From the NCBI GenBank assembly GCA_964484765.1, contig CAZAGI010000041.1, positions 3,807-67,806 of the forward strand: a stretch of 64,000 bases of DNA, in the 5' to 3' direction. This document shows, piece after piece, positions 36,247-46,152 of this stretch. Numbering within the stretch: the first letter of the stretch is position 1; each line of letters starts with the position of its first letter. The notes below the pieces were generated by a model. It was not told where the DNA came from. It worked only from the letters and a program-made list of their open reading frames with translations, and searched no databases. Position numbers and translations under genes: made by a program. This DNA is from DSVQ01 sp964484765. GTDB taxonomy: Bacteria; Planctomycetota; Planctomycetia; Planctomycetales; Planctomycetaceae.

Positions 36247-38961
36247 ATGAGATTCTCACTGTCGACGATCGCACTGCTGAGCGCCATGGAATGGTTCAAT
36301 CATGGCGTTGGTCTGCATGCCGCGGAACCTGCGGCTGCGCCGACGTTTGAAAAGGATGTGCGGCCGGTCTTTCTGGCGAAGTGCGGGAAGTGTCATGGCG
36401 ACGAGACCCGCAAGGCGGAACTTTCCCTCACGTCGCCGTCGGGCATTCGCAAGGGGAGCGAATCGGGGCCGATTTTGACGCCGGGGCAGGCTGCAAAGAG
36501 CCGGTTGTATGAAGTCGTACGTGATGGGGAGATGCCGCCGGAGCAGAAGAATCCATTAACCGCCGATGAGGCGGAACTGCTGCGCCGGTGGATCGACGCC
36601 GGTGCCCGATTCGCGAACGACAGCGACACCAAGTCGGCGGAACTCACGCAGCACGATGTGTTGCCGATCGTGCTGTTGCGGTGCACGGCGTGTCACGGGC
36701 GACAAAAACGGGAAGGCGATCTCGACCTCCGCACCCGCGCTGCCATGCTGCGCGGCGGCAAATCCGGCCCGGCGTTCGTGCCTGGCAAGCCGGAAGAAAG
36801 TTTGCTGCTGCAGCGGATTCACAAGGAAGAAATGCCTCCGCGGCCACGACTGGTTGAGGCGATGGTGAAGCCGATGGAACCCACCGAGGTCGAAAAACTC
36901 ACCCGATGGATTGCGCTCGGGGCACCGGAAGCGGCGGAGGAGCCGGACGTTGCGGGGACCGCAGCCGATCCGCTCGTGCGTGATGCCGACCGGCAGTTCT
37001 GGTCGTTCCAACCGCCGCGTCCGCAACCCGTTCCCGTTGTGAAGCACGCTGAGCGCGTGCGGAATCCGATCGATGCGTTCGTGCTTCAGAAATTGGAAGA
37101 GCACGGCTTGACGCTGTCACCGGAAGCCGACCGGCTGACATTGTTACGGCGGGCGTGTTTCGACCTGACCGGATTACCGCCCACTGCCGACGAAGCCCGC
37201 GTCTTTCTGACCGATGACGACCCGCTCGCCTATGAGAAATTGATCGAGCGATTGCTCGCCTCGCCGCGGTATGGAGAACGGTGGGGGCGGCACTGGCTGG
37301 ACGTCGCCGGGTATGCCGATTGCGAAGGCCGGCGCGAACAGCATCTTCCGCGGCCGGATGTCTGGCGGTATCGCGATTACGTGATCCGCTCATTCAACAG
37401 CGACAAGCCGTATGACCGTTTCCTGCAGGAGCAGCTTGCCGGGGACGAACTCGCCGACTACGAACACGCGGCGGTGATCACGCCCGAGATGGAAGACGGC
37501 CTCGTCGCCACGGCGTTTCTCCGCATGGCTCCCGATCCGACCTGGGCCAATCTCACAGGATTTGTTCCCGACCGACTGGAGGTGATGGCCGATGCGATGG
37601 ACGTGCTCGGCTCTGGCGTGATGGGGCTCACGATGAAGTGTGCGCGCTGCCACACGCACAAATTCGACCCGTTGCCACAGCGTGATTACTACCGTCTGGT
37701 CGCGGTCTTCAAAGGGGCGTATGACGAACATGATTGGCTGAAGCCGCAACTCATCGGATTCGGCGGAGCGTTGAGCGCGAGTTTCGGCGAGCGGTTCCTG
37801 CCGCAGGTCTCGACGGTGGAACGGCGACGAATCGACGAGCACAATGCCGAGATCCAACGTCAAATTGACGAATGGAAAGCCAAGCCCTCCACGCCGGAAA
37901 TCGTTCAGCGAATCCAGGCGTTGGAAAGCCAGCGGCGGCCCGATCCGCGTTTGTTTGCGCTGTGGGATCGCGGGGAGCCCTCGCCGACGTACATCTACCG
38001 GCGCGGCGATTATCAGAATGCGGGGGCGGTTGTCACGCCGGGGCCACCGGCGGTGTTGATGAGCGGCCAAGCCCCTTTCACGATCACGCCGCCGTTTGCT
38101 GGCGCGGCGTCGACCGGTCGACGCCTGGCGTTCGCCCAGTGGCTGACACAGCCCGAACATCCGCTCACGGCGCGGGTGTTCGTGAACCGGGTGTGGAAGC
38201 ATCACTTTGGACAAGGCCTTGTGCGCAGCCTCGGCAACTTCGGCACCACGGGCGATCGGCCGACGCATCCGGAGTTGCTCGACTGGCTCGCGCGGGAATT
38301 CGTCCGGGGGAAGTGGAGTCTGAAAGAGCTCCACCGCGTGATGATGACGTCCAGCACGTATCAACAGTCGAGTCATGCGACCGCGAATGAAGCCGATGCC
38401 AGCAACCGGCTGCTGTCGCGCATGCCGTTGCGGCGGATGGAAGCCGAAGTCGTGCTGGATTCGTTGCGGTTCATCGCGGGAGAACTCAACGACACGGCCT
38501 ATGGCCCTCCGGTAGCAGTGACCGTGCGGCCCGATGGGCTGGTGCTCGCGGGGAATCGCCGCAGCATTTATGCCCAGCAATTGCGCAAGCATCCGGCGTC
38601 GTTGCTGGAGAGTTTCGATCTCCCCGCGATGAACCCGAATTGCCTGCAACGGGCCGAGTCGCTGGTCGCACCACAGGCGTTGCATCTGATGAACGACACC
38701 GGCGTGCGCGGGCTGGCGCAACACTTGGCCCATCGCGTGCGGCGCGAAGTTCCTGATGATGCCCCGCGGCAGATCGAGGCCATGTATTGGATCGCCCTCA
38801 GTCGTCCGCCCAGTGATGAAGAGCGCGCCGAATGTCTGTCGACCGGGAAATTGCTGACTGCCGAATGGACGCAGCGCGGCGATCCCGCACCGATTCAACG
38901 GGCGCTGGGAACACTCGGCCATACGCTGATGAATTCCGCCGCGTTTTTGTATCTGGACTGA
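36247..38961 (+). CDS. planctomycete cytochrome c / DUF1549 / DUF1553 protein
   Basis: 904 aa from ATG 36247. Signal peptide (about 1-27). Two planctomycete cytochrome c-like domains with haem motifs CGKCH and CTACH (about 40-120 and 135-225), then the DUF1549 domain (about 275-490, with RYGERWGRHWLDVAGYAD and CARCHTHKFDPLPQRDYY), and the DUF1553 domain at about 620-880 (NRVWKHHFGQGLVRSLGNFG and MLRRMEAEVVLDS-like). These exported proteins are planctomycete hallmarks, usually paired with DUF1501, and their function is unproven. Here the DUF1501 gene follows by 13 bp. Confidence 0.95.
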   Translation: MRFSLSTIALLSAMEWFNHGVGLHAAEPAAAPTFEKDVRPVFLAKCGKCHGDETRKAELSLTSPSGIRKGSESGPILTPGQAAKSRLYEVVRDGEMPPEQKNPLTADEAELLRRWIDAGARFANDSDTKSAELTQHDVLPIVLLRCTACHGRQKREGDLDLRTRAAMLRGGKSGPAFVPGKPEESLLLQRIHKEEMPPRPRLVEAMVKPMEPTEVEKLTRWIALGAPEAAEEPDVAGTAADPLVRDADRQFWSFQPPRPQPVPVVKHAERVRNPIDAFVLQKLEEHGLTLSPEADRLTLLRRACFDLTGLPPTADEARVFLTDDDPLAYEKLIERLLASPRYGERWGRHWLDVAGYADCEGRREQHLPRPDVWRYRDYVIRSFNSDKPYDRFLQEQLAGDELADYEHAAVITPEMEDGLVATAFLRMAPDPTWANLTGFVPDRLEVMADAMDVLGSGVMGLTMKCARCHTHKFDPLPQRDYYRLVAVFKGAYDEHDWLKPQLIGFGGALSASFGERFLPQVSTVERRRIDEHNAEIQRQIDEWKAKPSTPEIVQRIQALESQRRPDPRLFALWDRGEPSPTYIYRRGDYQNAGAVVTPGPPAVLMSGQAPFTITPPFAGAASTGRRLAFAQWLTQPEHPLTARVFVNRVWKHHFGQGLVRSLGNFGTTGDRPTHPELLDWLAREFVRGKWSLKELHRVMMTSSTYQQSSHATANEADASNRLLSRMPLRRMEAEVVLDSLRFIAGELNDTAYGPPVAVTVRPDGLVLAGNRRSIYAQQLRKHPASLLESFDLPAMNPNCLQRAESLVAPQALHLMNDTGVRGLAQHLAHRVRREVPDDAPRQIEAMYWIALSRPPSDEERAECLSTGKLLTAEWTQRGDPAPIQRALGTLGHTLMNSAAFLYLD

Positions 38962-38974
38962 TCGTCAGCACGGG

Positions 38975-40444
38975 ATGAAAGCTGCCATGTTCTCGAATCC
39001 GGTCCTCCCGCCAACCCATGATCAATCCGTCTCTCGGCGGAGCTTTCTGGAAACCGTCGGAACCGGGTTGCAGACCGCGGCGCTGTTGCATCTGGCTGGA
39101 ATGAATTCGACTGCACATGAAGGCCGCTACAGTGACCTTCGGTCGCGACCGACGCACTTTCCTGCCCGTGCGAAGTCCGTCATTCATCTCTTTATGAATG
39201 GCGGCCCGAGCCAGATGGATCTCTTCGACCCGAAACCGGAACTCGATCGCCATCATGGCGAAGCGTATTTCAGTAAAATCGCGGGCGAAGTCGAGAATGT
39301 GGCCGACGCCGGGGCGCTGATGCGCAGCCCATTTCAGTTCGCGCAGCACGGCGACAGCGGCATGTGGGTTTCCAATGCCTTGCCGCACCTGGCCCAACAG
39401 GTCGATCATCTCGCGCTGATCCGATCTTTGTACACGACGAATATCACACACGAGCCGGCGCTCTACATCATTCAGAGCGGACAAATGCCGTCGGGATATC
39501 CCACGTTGGGATCGTGGGTGGTGTATGGCCTTGGCAGTGAGTGCCAGAATCTCCCGGCGTATGTCGTGCTGGATGACCCGCTCGGTTTGCCGATCAACGG
39601 GGTCGAAAACTGGCACGCCGGGTTTCTGCCGCCGCTGTTTCAGGGGACGCGTTTTCGCTCGACGGGATCACCCGTGTTGAACCTCCGACCGGAAACCGAC
39701 GATCCACCGGAAATCGCGCGGCTGCAACGCCAGTTGCTCGGTCGGCTGGACCAATTGCATCAACAGTCGCGACCATTCCAGCCGAACCTCGATGCGCGCA
39801 TCGCCAGTTACGAACTCGCCGCGCGGATGCAGATGTCCGCGACCGATGCGCTCGACATCACCCAGGAGACACGGCAAACGCAAGAATTGTACGGGATCGG
39901 TCGGGATCCCACCGATTCGTATGGCCGGAGGTGCCTGATCGCGCGGCGGCTGGTGGAACGCGGCGTGCGATTCGTGCAGCTCTACATCAACGCGCAGATC
40001 TGGGACAACCACACGGGACTGGCGACCGACATGAAGGCCGCGTGCGATCGGACCGATCTGCCGATCGCCGGACTGATTCAAGATCTGCAGCAGCGCGGTT
40101 TACTCGATGAAACGCTGCTGGTGTGGGGCGGCGAATTCGGTCGGTTGCCGATCGCGCAGTTGCCGAAAGACAAGGACGAACGCAAAGCTGGCCGCGATCA
40201 CAACAAAAACGCCGCCTGCTGCTGGTTCGCAGGCGGCGGCGTGAAGGGCGGGACCACTTACGGGTCGACCGATGATCTGGGATTCGCCGCCGTCGACAAC
40301 AAAGTGAGTGTTGCCGACTGGCATGCGACTATTCTGCATCTGCTCGGATTGAATCACGAGCAGTTATTTGTCGACGAGCACGGGTTGAAAGAAAAACTGA
40401 CCGGCGTGCATCCGTCGCGAGTTATCCGCGACATTTTATCTTAG
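38975..40444 (+). CDS. Tat-exported DUF1501 protein
   Basis: 489 aa. Twin-arginine signal SRRSFLETVG at residues 20-29. DUF1501 core (alkaline phosphatase/sulfatase superfamily-like): KSVIHLFMNGGPSQMDLFDPK near 66-86, WDNHTGLATDM, LLVWGGEFGR and GRDHNKNAACCWFAGGGVKGGTTYG near 408-430. Members work next to DUF1549/1553 proteins, as here. Biochemical role unknown. ATG 38975 or 38987 are both possible. A GC-rich hairpin follows the stop. Confidence 0.95.
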   Translation: MKAAMFSNPVLPPTHDQSVSRRSFLETVGTGLQTAALLHLAGMNSTAHEGRYSDLRSRPTHFPARAKSVIHLFMNGGPSQMDLFDPKPELDRHHGEAYFSKIAGEVENVADAGALMRSPFQFAQHGDSGMWVSNALPHLAQQVDHLALIRSLYTTNITHEPALYIIQSGQMPSGYPTLGSWVVYGLGSECQNLPAYVVLDDPLGLPINGVENWHAGFLPPLFQGTRFRSTGSPVLNLRPETDDPPEIARLQRQLLGRLDQLHQQSRPFQPNLDARIASYELAARMQMSATDALDITQETRQTQELYGIGRDPTDSYGRRCLIARRLVERGVRFVQLYINAQIWDNHTGLATDMKAACDRTDLPIAGLIQDLQQRGLLDETLLVWGGEFGRLPIAQLPKDKDERKAGRDHNKNAACCWFAGGGVKGGTTYGSTDDLGFAAVDNKVSVADWHATILHLLGLNHEQLFVDEHGLKEKLTGVHPSRVIRDILS

Positions 40445-40473
40445 CCCCCGGCTGATGACCGGGGGGGTGTTTT
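40445..40473. terminator. terminator between convergent genes
   Basis: CCCCCGG at 40445-40451 and CCGGGGG at 40459-40465 with a 7-nt loop, directly after the DUF1501 stop and followed by GTGTTTT. Confidence 0.7.
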
Positions 40474-40481
40474 CGGTCGGA

Positions 40482-40892
40482 TTACGGAACGATCAGGACG
40501 CCGCGGCCACCGAACGGGCCCACACCGCGGATGACGCCGACGCTTCCATACGGGCCGGTCCAACGGCTGACCGTGCCGACACCGCCGAACGGGCCAACGA
40601 AGGTCGAGCGGTGGCCAACCACACCATACGCGGGAATCGTGGTGGTGGTGACATACGGGGCGGGAGCAACATAGGTCTGCGTCACGACCGGGGGCGGAGC
40701 GATGTAAGTGTTCTGCACCACGCCCGTGACCACAGGATACGGCTCATACACCGGAGCCGAATACACCGGCGGACGGTAGCCCGCGGCGACAAAACCCGGG
40801 CCGACAATCACGCCGCCCGCGCCCTGGGCTTGAACAGGGGCACCAACTGACCACAGGACGATAAAACCAGCAAGGCAGGCGAGACGGTTCAT
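40482..40892 (-). CDS. secreted Gly/Val/Pro/Tyr-rich protein
   Basis: 136 aa with a signal peptide (residues 4-22, cleavage after VQAQ). The mature part is low complexity: Pro/Val/Tyr repeats (PPVYSAPVYEPYPVV, NTYIAPPP) then Gly-rich repeats (TGPYGSVGVIRGVGPFGG). Likely a surface or matrix protein; no enzymatic motif. ATG 40892 has a GGAAAG site. The 38 N-terminal codons of a longer frame are not needed for the signal peptide. Confidence 0.65.
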   Translation of the reverse strand: MNRLACLAGFIVLWSVGAPVQAQGAGGVIVGPGFVAAGYRPPVYSAPVYEPYPVVTGVVQNTYIAPPPVVTQTYVAPAPYVTTTTIPAYGVVGHRSTFVGPFGGVGTVSRWTGPYGSVGVIRGVGPFGGRGVLIVP

Positions 40893-41309
40893 GATCACAC
40901 TTTCTTTCCGATAACGTTTTTTGCAAGGGGGAAGGCGTGTCATCCTCAACTGGGTTGCAAGCGTCTTCCTGCTGATCACTCGCAAGCGGTCTTCGCCAAC
41001 CGCCACACCGCCGGCAGAATTTTTGTGGTTGGCCCATTTGGATCGAGAAACACCGGGTCAGAATGCCATCCCGACGATGCAAACCGCGCCACGACGCCAG
41101 GATCGGAACGGTCAGCGTCCGGTGTTCCCGGCATCCGGCGACCAATTTGCCTATCTCCAATGATCCTCGTTTGTTCCGCTCTGGTGTTTGGCGGTAGAAT
41201 AGAGAAACGGTCGCCGTCGTCGATGCCGTTCCGGAGTTTCTCGCCGGTCGGCCCGATCCCATCCATCCACGCCGGGACCGGCGCTTGAACTTCGGAAGGA
41301 AATGCAACT
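40893..41309. other. 417-bp intergenic region between divergent genes
   Basis: No gene supported. Holds the upstream regions of the Gly-rich protein and the universal stress protein, with one promoter-like sequence at 41171-41200. Confidence 0.5.
41171..41200 (+). promoter_or_regulatory. sigma-70-like promoter for the stress protein gene
   Basis: TTGTTC, 18-bp spacer, TAGAAT, 110 bp before the GTG start. Confidence 0.35.
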
Positions 41310-41798
41310 GTGAATGTGTTGTTGCCCGTGGATCGTTCGGCCGCATCGGTGAAAACGGTGCAGTTTGTGGCAAAATTGTTGGCGGGGCGAACCGGTGACG
41401 ATCAGGTCGTCGTGTTTCACGTCGCCGAGTTTCTGCCCGAATTCATTCTCTCCGACACTCCGGAAGCGGGTTTGACGTCGCGGACGCTGGCCGAACGTTG
41501 GGCGACCAAGGCAAAAACCGACGGCGAAGCCGTGCTGGCGGAGCAAAAACAGGCACTGCTCAGCGCCGGACTGAAAGAAGCCGTCGTCCAGACCAAATTG
41601 CATGTGACCGATTGCCTGCCGGAATCGAAGAAAGTTGCAGCGGCATTGTCGATTATCGCTGAAATGCAGGCCGGAACCTACGATCTGGTGTGCCTGGGGC
41701 GGGGCGGGGCGTCGGGAATGGCCGCCTCGTTTATCGGCAGCGTGGCAGAGAAAGTGCTTCGTGCCGGACAGGGACGCAGTGTGCTTGTCGTTGATTGA
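41310..41798 (+). CDS. universal stress protein (UspA-like)
   Basis: 162 aa, standard size. It begins NVLLPVDRSAASVKTVQFVA (the Asp of the ATP-binding class) and ends with LVCLGRGGASGMAASFIGSV and AEKVLRAGQGRSVLVVD, the glycine-rich G-2X-G-9X-G(S) nucleotide motif. It may bind ATP and respond to stress or energy state. GTG start preceded by GGAAGGAAA. Single gene. Confidence 0.85.
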   Translation: MNVLLPVDRSAASVKTVQFVAKLLAGRTGDDQVVVFHVAEFLPEFILSDTPEAGLTSRTLAERWATKAKTDGEAVLAEQKQALLSAGLKEAVVQTKLHVTDCLPESKKVAAALSIIAEMQAGTYDLVCLGRGGASGMAASFIGSVAEKVLRAGQGRSVLVVD

Positions 41799-42002
41799 TC
41801 GAGTTTCCCGTCCATTCCGTCATCCCTCGTTGTTCCCCGAGGGTGGAATTCGTTTCCCGAGTTGAGGTGCGTATCGCGTCGGAAGCCTGGTCGTCGAATT
41901 CGGCGGCGCAACTTCCCATCACGGAACATTTTCAGGCCAACGGCGGGCCGCATCATCAGCGCTCAGGGAATCGCGGCCCTGAGCAAAACAGAGAGGCGTT
42001 CC

Positions 42003-44456
42003 ATGGACTTCGCAGTCTGCCCCAGTTGCGGTCAGTCGGTTCTCGATGATGATGCCGAGGACTGCCCCTTCTGCGGAGTGTCGATGAAGGCAAAGCCGGG
42101 GGCCAAACCCGCCGGTGGTGCGAAGCCCGCAGCGCCGGCAAAACCGCCCGCCACGGCTGCGACCAAACCGGGAGCCAAACCCGCCGGGAAACCGCAACCC
42201 AAGCCCGCCGCCGACGATTTCCCGTTCGATGCCGACATGATGCAACCCAGCGACGCGATTGCCGCGTCGGCGGCTGCAGGAAAAGGCCGCACGCTGCAGG
42301 TCGTGTGTCCGATGTGCGAAACGCCAGGTTTCGTCCCGACTTCGGCCGCCGGGAAAATGGTGAAATGCGCGAACCCCAAGTGCATGGTGCCGCTGTTCAA
42401 AGCCCCCGCGCCGGAAGCCCCGAAAGCCGCTGCGCCGCCTCCCCCGCCCCCGAAGAACAACATCGTCACGCTGGGAATTATCACCGCGGTCGTTGTCGGG
42501 GCACTCGGTCTGGGAGCGTATGTGTTCGTGACCATGTCGGGGGGCTCGAAGCCTGTTGTCAAGCAATTGACACCCGACGAAATTGAACGGTTGAAGGTCA
42601 AACCGGTCACCCCCGCGACGGGAACGAAAACCGCAGCATCGGACCCCGACGGGACACCGGACGCAACTCCCGTCACTCCGACCGGAACCGCCGATACCGC
42701 CAAACTGACGGCGGAGATGCTCAAGGCCATGTCCGAAATGGCACTCCTCACCGGCGGACAAAACCGAAGCAAGCCCCTCTGCCGGCGGCTGGCGGCGGAA
42801 GCGTTCGCCATCTCCGGACAGATCAAGGCAGCGCGGGAACAGATCGGCAATCTTGGCGTCGTGGGAAAAGACGTCCCGTTTTACCGGGTGGTCCCCTGGG
42901 TGGAAGTCGCTTGGGCGGAGCTGGCGGCCAAGCATGCCGCCGAGGCCAAATCGGCGCTCGACCAAGCCGTGACCGAATCGGCGTCGTTACCGAAATTCGG
43001 CCGCGACCGGCTGATCACCGCCACTTACCTGGCGGCGGGTCTTGCCGGCGCCGGGCGGTTCGATGAGGCCCGCGCCGCATTGAAAGATCGTGAATCCGGC
43101 GATGCTGACGGCGAGTTGGCGTTCGCCTTGTGCTGGCTGGCGTTTGACCGCAAGCAGACCGAGATCGAGCCGTTGTACAAACTCACCCCCATCGTCGAAC
43201 GCGTCGCAACGCAAACCGCGGCGACGACGGCCGTGCTTGTGCTCCGTAGCCAATCGGCGGAAGCGATTGCCTTTGCCAAGTCCATCACCAATGCCGAACA
43301 AAAGCGCGATGCACTTGCCGGGTGGATTGAAGCGCAGGTCTGGACCAGCCCGACCGAGGCACCGCAAAAGATCGAACCGGAACTGGCCGCGCTCACGCCG
43401 GTTGATCGGGCTTACCTTTGGGCGCGGGCGGCGCGCGTGGCCGTTTCACGTCAAGGCAACGATGCTGCCAAGACGTGTCTCGAAAAAGCCGTGGCGGCGA
43501 TCGAAGCCGTTCCGGTCCCCGCGGAGTTTGCCTTCCCCGCTCTCAAAGCGCTGATGAAATGGAAGCTCGCGTCGACAGCAGAACTGGTGGCGGCGGCCAC
43601 GGCGGCCGGTGAAGTGGCGCTGGCGCAACATGCCGTTGGCGAAGCTGCTGCCGCGGAAGCCTCGCTCAACCGAATGCTGGCCATCACCCGGGCAATCGGT
43701 CCTGCGCTGGCGCTCCCGGCTGCGAAGCAGAAGGAAATCGACGGCCTCGGCCTGAACGCGATGCGGGAAAAACTCAAGAAGGATCTCGAACTGCGCAACG
43801 ACGATGACGTGCGGCAAGCCTTGGGGGTCTACCGCAACGTCGTCGGCCACTTATCGACGATTGCTCAGACACGGTTTGATTTCCAGGCGCGCGCGCTCAG
43901 CCGTGCGGCAGCCTTGGGCATGGAAAAGCCTGTGTGGGCCATCGTCAGCCAGCGCACGGCTGTGGAGGATCTGGCTCAGCAGGAGCCATACTTTAATTCG
44001 CTGCTGCCGTCGTGGTTGATGTACCGCTTTGAAGTCACGCAGGCCACGGACGATGCGGCGGCCCTGGCAGCCGCGTACAGTCAGGTCTCGAACGGAAAGA
44101 TCGTCGCCCCGACGGCCAGCGTCCTCAACGATCATTTCAACGCGGGACGATCGAAGGAAGCGCTCGCGCTGCTGTCAACACGCGGGTTCAAAGGGGAAGC
44201 CCGGGAAGTCGCCGTGATTCGCGGGGCGATCGCGCTCATGCATCAGAACGCGGTGGAAGCGGGCTGGGAAATGATCGCCAAACAACAAGAGGCTGTGCTG
44301 CGGGAACAGGCCTATCAGTGGGCCTCGCTGGTACTGGCACGCCAGGGAAAGGGTGCCGCCGCCTGGAAACATGCCGAAACCTTCAACGGTGTCACCGAGA
44401 AAGAATCGGTGGCACGGGGAGTCATTGCCGGATTGCGCGATCGACAAATGCCGTAG
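42003..44456 (+). CDS. double zinc-ribbon membrane protein with TPR-like exported domain
   Basis: 817 aa from ATG 42003. First ribbon CPSC (6-9) with CPFC (22-25), then an Ala/Pro/Lys repeat linker (PGAKPAGGAKPAAPAKPP), a second CxxC/CxxxxC ribbon near 100-125, and one membrane helix at about 154-178 (TLGIITAVVVGALGLGAYVF). The 640-residue remainder is almost all helical with Ala-rich repeats like TPR/SEL1 repeats. The plan is shared with 28443-29915, but the exported domain differs. No family named. Possibly a membrane sensor or scaffold (inference). The upstream frame lacks a start near the ribbon. Confidence 0.65.
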   Translation: MDFAVCPSCGQSVLDDDAEDCPFCGVSMKAKPGAKPAGGAKPAAPAKPPATAATKPGAKPAGKPQPKPAADDFPFDADMMQPSDAIAASAAAGKGRTLQVVCPMCETPGFVPTSAAGKMVKCANPKCMVPLFKAPAPEAPKAAAPPPPPPKNNIVTLGIITAVVVGALGLGAYVFVTMSGGSKPVVKQLTPDEIERLKVKPVTPATGTKTAASDPDGTPDATPVTPTGTADTAKLTAEMLKAMSEMALLTGGQNRSKPLCRRLAAEAFAISGQIKAAREQIGNLGVVGKDVPFYRVVPWVEVAWAELAAKHAAEAKSALDQAVTESASLPKFGRDRLITATYLAAGLAGAGRFDEARAALKDRESGDADGELAFALCWLAFDRKQTEIEPLYKLTPIVERVATQTAATTAVLVLRSQSAEAIAFAKSITNAEQKRDALAGWIEAQVWTSPTEAPQKIEPELAALTPVDRAYLWARAARVAVSRQGNDAAKTCLEKAVAAIEAVPVPAEFAFPALKALMKWKLASTAELVAAATAAGEVALAQHAVGEAAAAEASLNRMLAITRAIGPALALPAAKQKEIDGLGLNAMREKLKKDLELRNDDDVRQALGVYRNVVGHLSTIAQTRFDFQARALSRAAALGMEKPVWAIVSQRTAVEDLAQQEPYFNSLLPSWLMYRFEVTQATDDAAALAAAYSQVSNGKIVAPTASVLNDHFNAGRSKEALALLSTRGFKGEAREVAVIRGAIALMHQNAVEAGWEMIAKQQEAVLREQAYQWASLVLARQGKGAAAWKHAETFNGVTEKESVARGVIAGLRDRQMP

Positions 44457-44466
44457 TGCCTCTGGA

Positions 44467-45261
44467 TCAACGGCGAATGGGCATCGTTGAATCGGTCCAG
44501 TTGGTTGACTCGCGGATTTCCTTGCGTTGCGGCGTCGCGGGAATCGTTTTCTCGAGTTCTTCCTCGAACTGCGGCCGACGCACGGTCTCTTCCAGCGGAA
44601 TCGCCGGTGTGGCGGTCGCCGCCGCGGTCACGACTTCCGGCTGAATCTTGACCACCTGCGTGGCGAAGAATTCGCGATCGTCCGGCGTGCGCAGCCGCAC
44701 ATGCAAAACGAGTTCCTCGTGCGTCGGTGGTTCCGGCCACGGCAAGGTGAATTGATATCCGGACCCGAGAAACCCGCGGACCCAATGCGCCCGCGTCTCT
44801 TCCGGCGTGAAGCTCCACTTGGCGATGCGCTGTTCGCCTTCGGGGCGGCTGGGATCGATGGCTACAATGTCGACGGTTCCATGCAGCTTGACCATTTCGC
44901 CGTCATCGTCGTAGGGAGCGAAATTGACGACGACCGAATCGTCTCCGGCGCGGTCGTCCTTATCCACGCCGGCGGTGAGCATGGAATTAATCTTGATCGC
45001 TGACACCGGAACGACGTTCGTGGCGGAATGGGAAGGCGCTGCACCTGAGTTGAGCGAGGCCAGTTCGGACCGTAGTTTTTCCGATTCGCGCTGGGCGACA
45101 ACGAGTGATTTGTTGGCGTCGTCGAGTTGGGTTTGTGCCTGCAGCAACTGCTGTTGCTGTGCGCGAAGCCGCGCCTGCAACAAGTCGGTCTGCCCGCGGC
45201 CAAGGCAGCCGCTCAGAGAGACGAGCGCAATGATGGCGAGTGTTCGGTTCCTGCCCAACAT
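44467..45261 (-). CDS. lipoprotein with coiled coil, unknown
   Basis: 264 aa. Lipobox LSGC with Cys19. A coiled-coil stretch of about residues 26-70, rich in Gln and Leu, is followed by a beta-rich domain (about 90-220) that contains VVNFAPYDDDGEMVKLHGTVDIVA. No enzymatic motif. Probably anchored in a membrane facing the periplasm. Next to the clp genes but separated from them by a terminator. Confidence 0.7.
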   Translation of the reverse strand: MLGRNRTLAIIALVSLSGCLGRGQTDLLQARLRAQQQQLLQAQTQLDDANKSLVVAQRESEKLRSELASLNSGAAPSHSATNVVPVSAIKINSMLTAGVDKDDRAGDDSVVVNFAPYDDDGEMVKLHGTVDIVAIDPSRPEGEQRIAKWSFTPEETRAHWVRGFLGSGYQFTLPWPEPPTHEELVLHVRLRTPDDREFFATQVVKIQPEVVTAAATATPAIPLEETVRRPQFEEELEKTIPATPQRKEIRESTNWTDSTMPIRR

Positions 45262-45353
45262 GGTTCAACCGTCCAGGGCCCCACCCTGAGGGAAATCGCG
45301 GGGAACATACCTGAACGCGTCGGAATCGGGCAACACCAACTTGACAGAGTCGA

Positions 45354-45395
45354 CAAAAAGCCGGAAGCCCCGGAGACTTCCGTCCTCGGGGCTTC
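45354..45395 (-). terminator. intrinsic terminator after clpP1
   Basis: On the minus strand GAAGCCCC and GGGGCTTC pair with a long loop and are followed by CGGCTTTTT. It ends the tig-clpP-clpP transcript. Confidence 0.75.
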
Positions 45396-45422
45396 AGTGA
45401 AGCGGTGCCGTATCGCAGGGGA

Positions 45423-46031
45423 TCAACTCGCCGGTGGCGTCGGCACTGGGAATTTTTCCAGCACGGCGTCGATCAGGCCGTACGATTTGGCTTCTTCGGC
45501 CATCATGAAGTTATCGCGGTCAGTGTCTTTCTCGATCTTGTCGAGCGGTTGACCGGTGTGTTTCAGGTAAATCTCGTTCATCCGCTTCTTGGTGCGGAGC
45601 ACTTCCTTGGCGTGAATCTCCAGTTCGGTCGCAGTGCCCTGCATCCCGGCGAGCGGCTGGTGGATCATAATCCGGCTGTTCGGCAACGCGAACCGCTTCC
45701 CTTTTGCCCCCGCGGTCAGCAGCAGCGACCCCATGCTCGCACACTGACCGAGACAGTAAGTCGCCACATCGCATGACAAGAATTGCATCGTGTCGTAGAT
45801 CGCCATCCCCGACGTGATCGATCCGCCCGGCGAGTTGATGTAGAGGTGGATGTCGGCGGTGCTGTCCTCAAATTGCAGGTAAAGCAATTGGGCAACGATC
45901 GCATTGGCCACGTCGTCGTTGATGGCGCTGCCGAGAATGATGATGCGGTCGCGGAGCAACCGGCTGTAAATGTCCATGGCCCGCTCTTCGCGGCCGGACT
46001 TTTCGATCACGAACGGAATGAGAGAAGCCAT
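45423..46031 (-). CDS. clpP: ATP-dependent Clp protease proteolytic subunit, paralogue 1
   Basis: 202 aa from Met at 46031. Catalytic triad Ser99 (GQCASMGS), His124 (MIHQPL), Asp173 (DTDRDNF), all as in E. coli ClpP. The N-terminal ASLIPFVIEKSGREERAMDI is the classic axial-loop start of housekeeping ClpP. Forms a barrel that degrades unfolded proteins together with ClpX or ClpA/C. A longer frame starts at 46121, but the internal Met has a GAAGG site and the right N-terminus. Last gene of the tig-clpP-clpP cluster. Confidence 0.95.
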   Translation of the reverse strand: MASLIPFVIEKSGREERAMDIYSRLLRDRIIILGSAINDDVANAIVAQLLYLQFEDSTADIHLYINSPGGSITSGMAIYDTMQFLSCDVATYCLGQCASMGSLLLTAGAKGKRFALPNSRIMIHQPLAGMQGTATELEIHAKEVLRTKKRMNEIYLKHTGQPLDKIEKDTDRDNFMMAEEAKSYGLIDAVLEKFPVPTPPAS

Positions 46032-46152
46032 CGAAGCGTGCGCCTTCTCGAAAGGATAATTTTTGCTGATCGGGGTGCCACAACCGCGTCGGTTGTGGTT
46101 TGCAATCGGGTTCGCACGCACAGCTCAAAGAGCTGTGGCGCACGATTCGATG

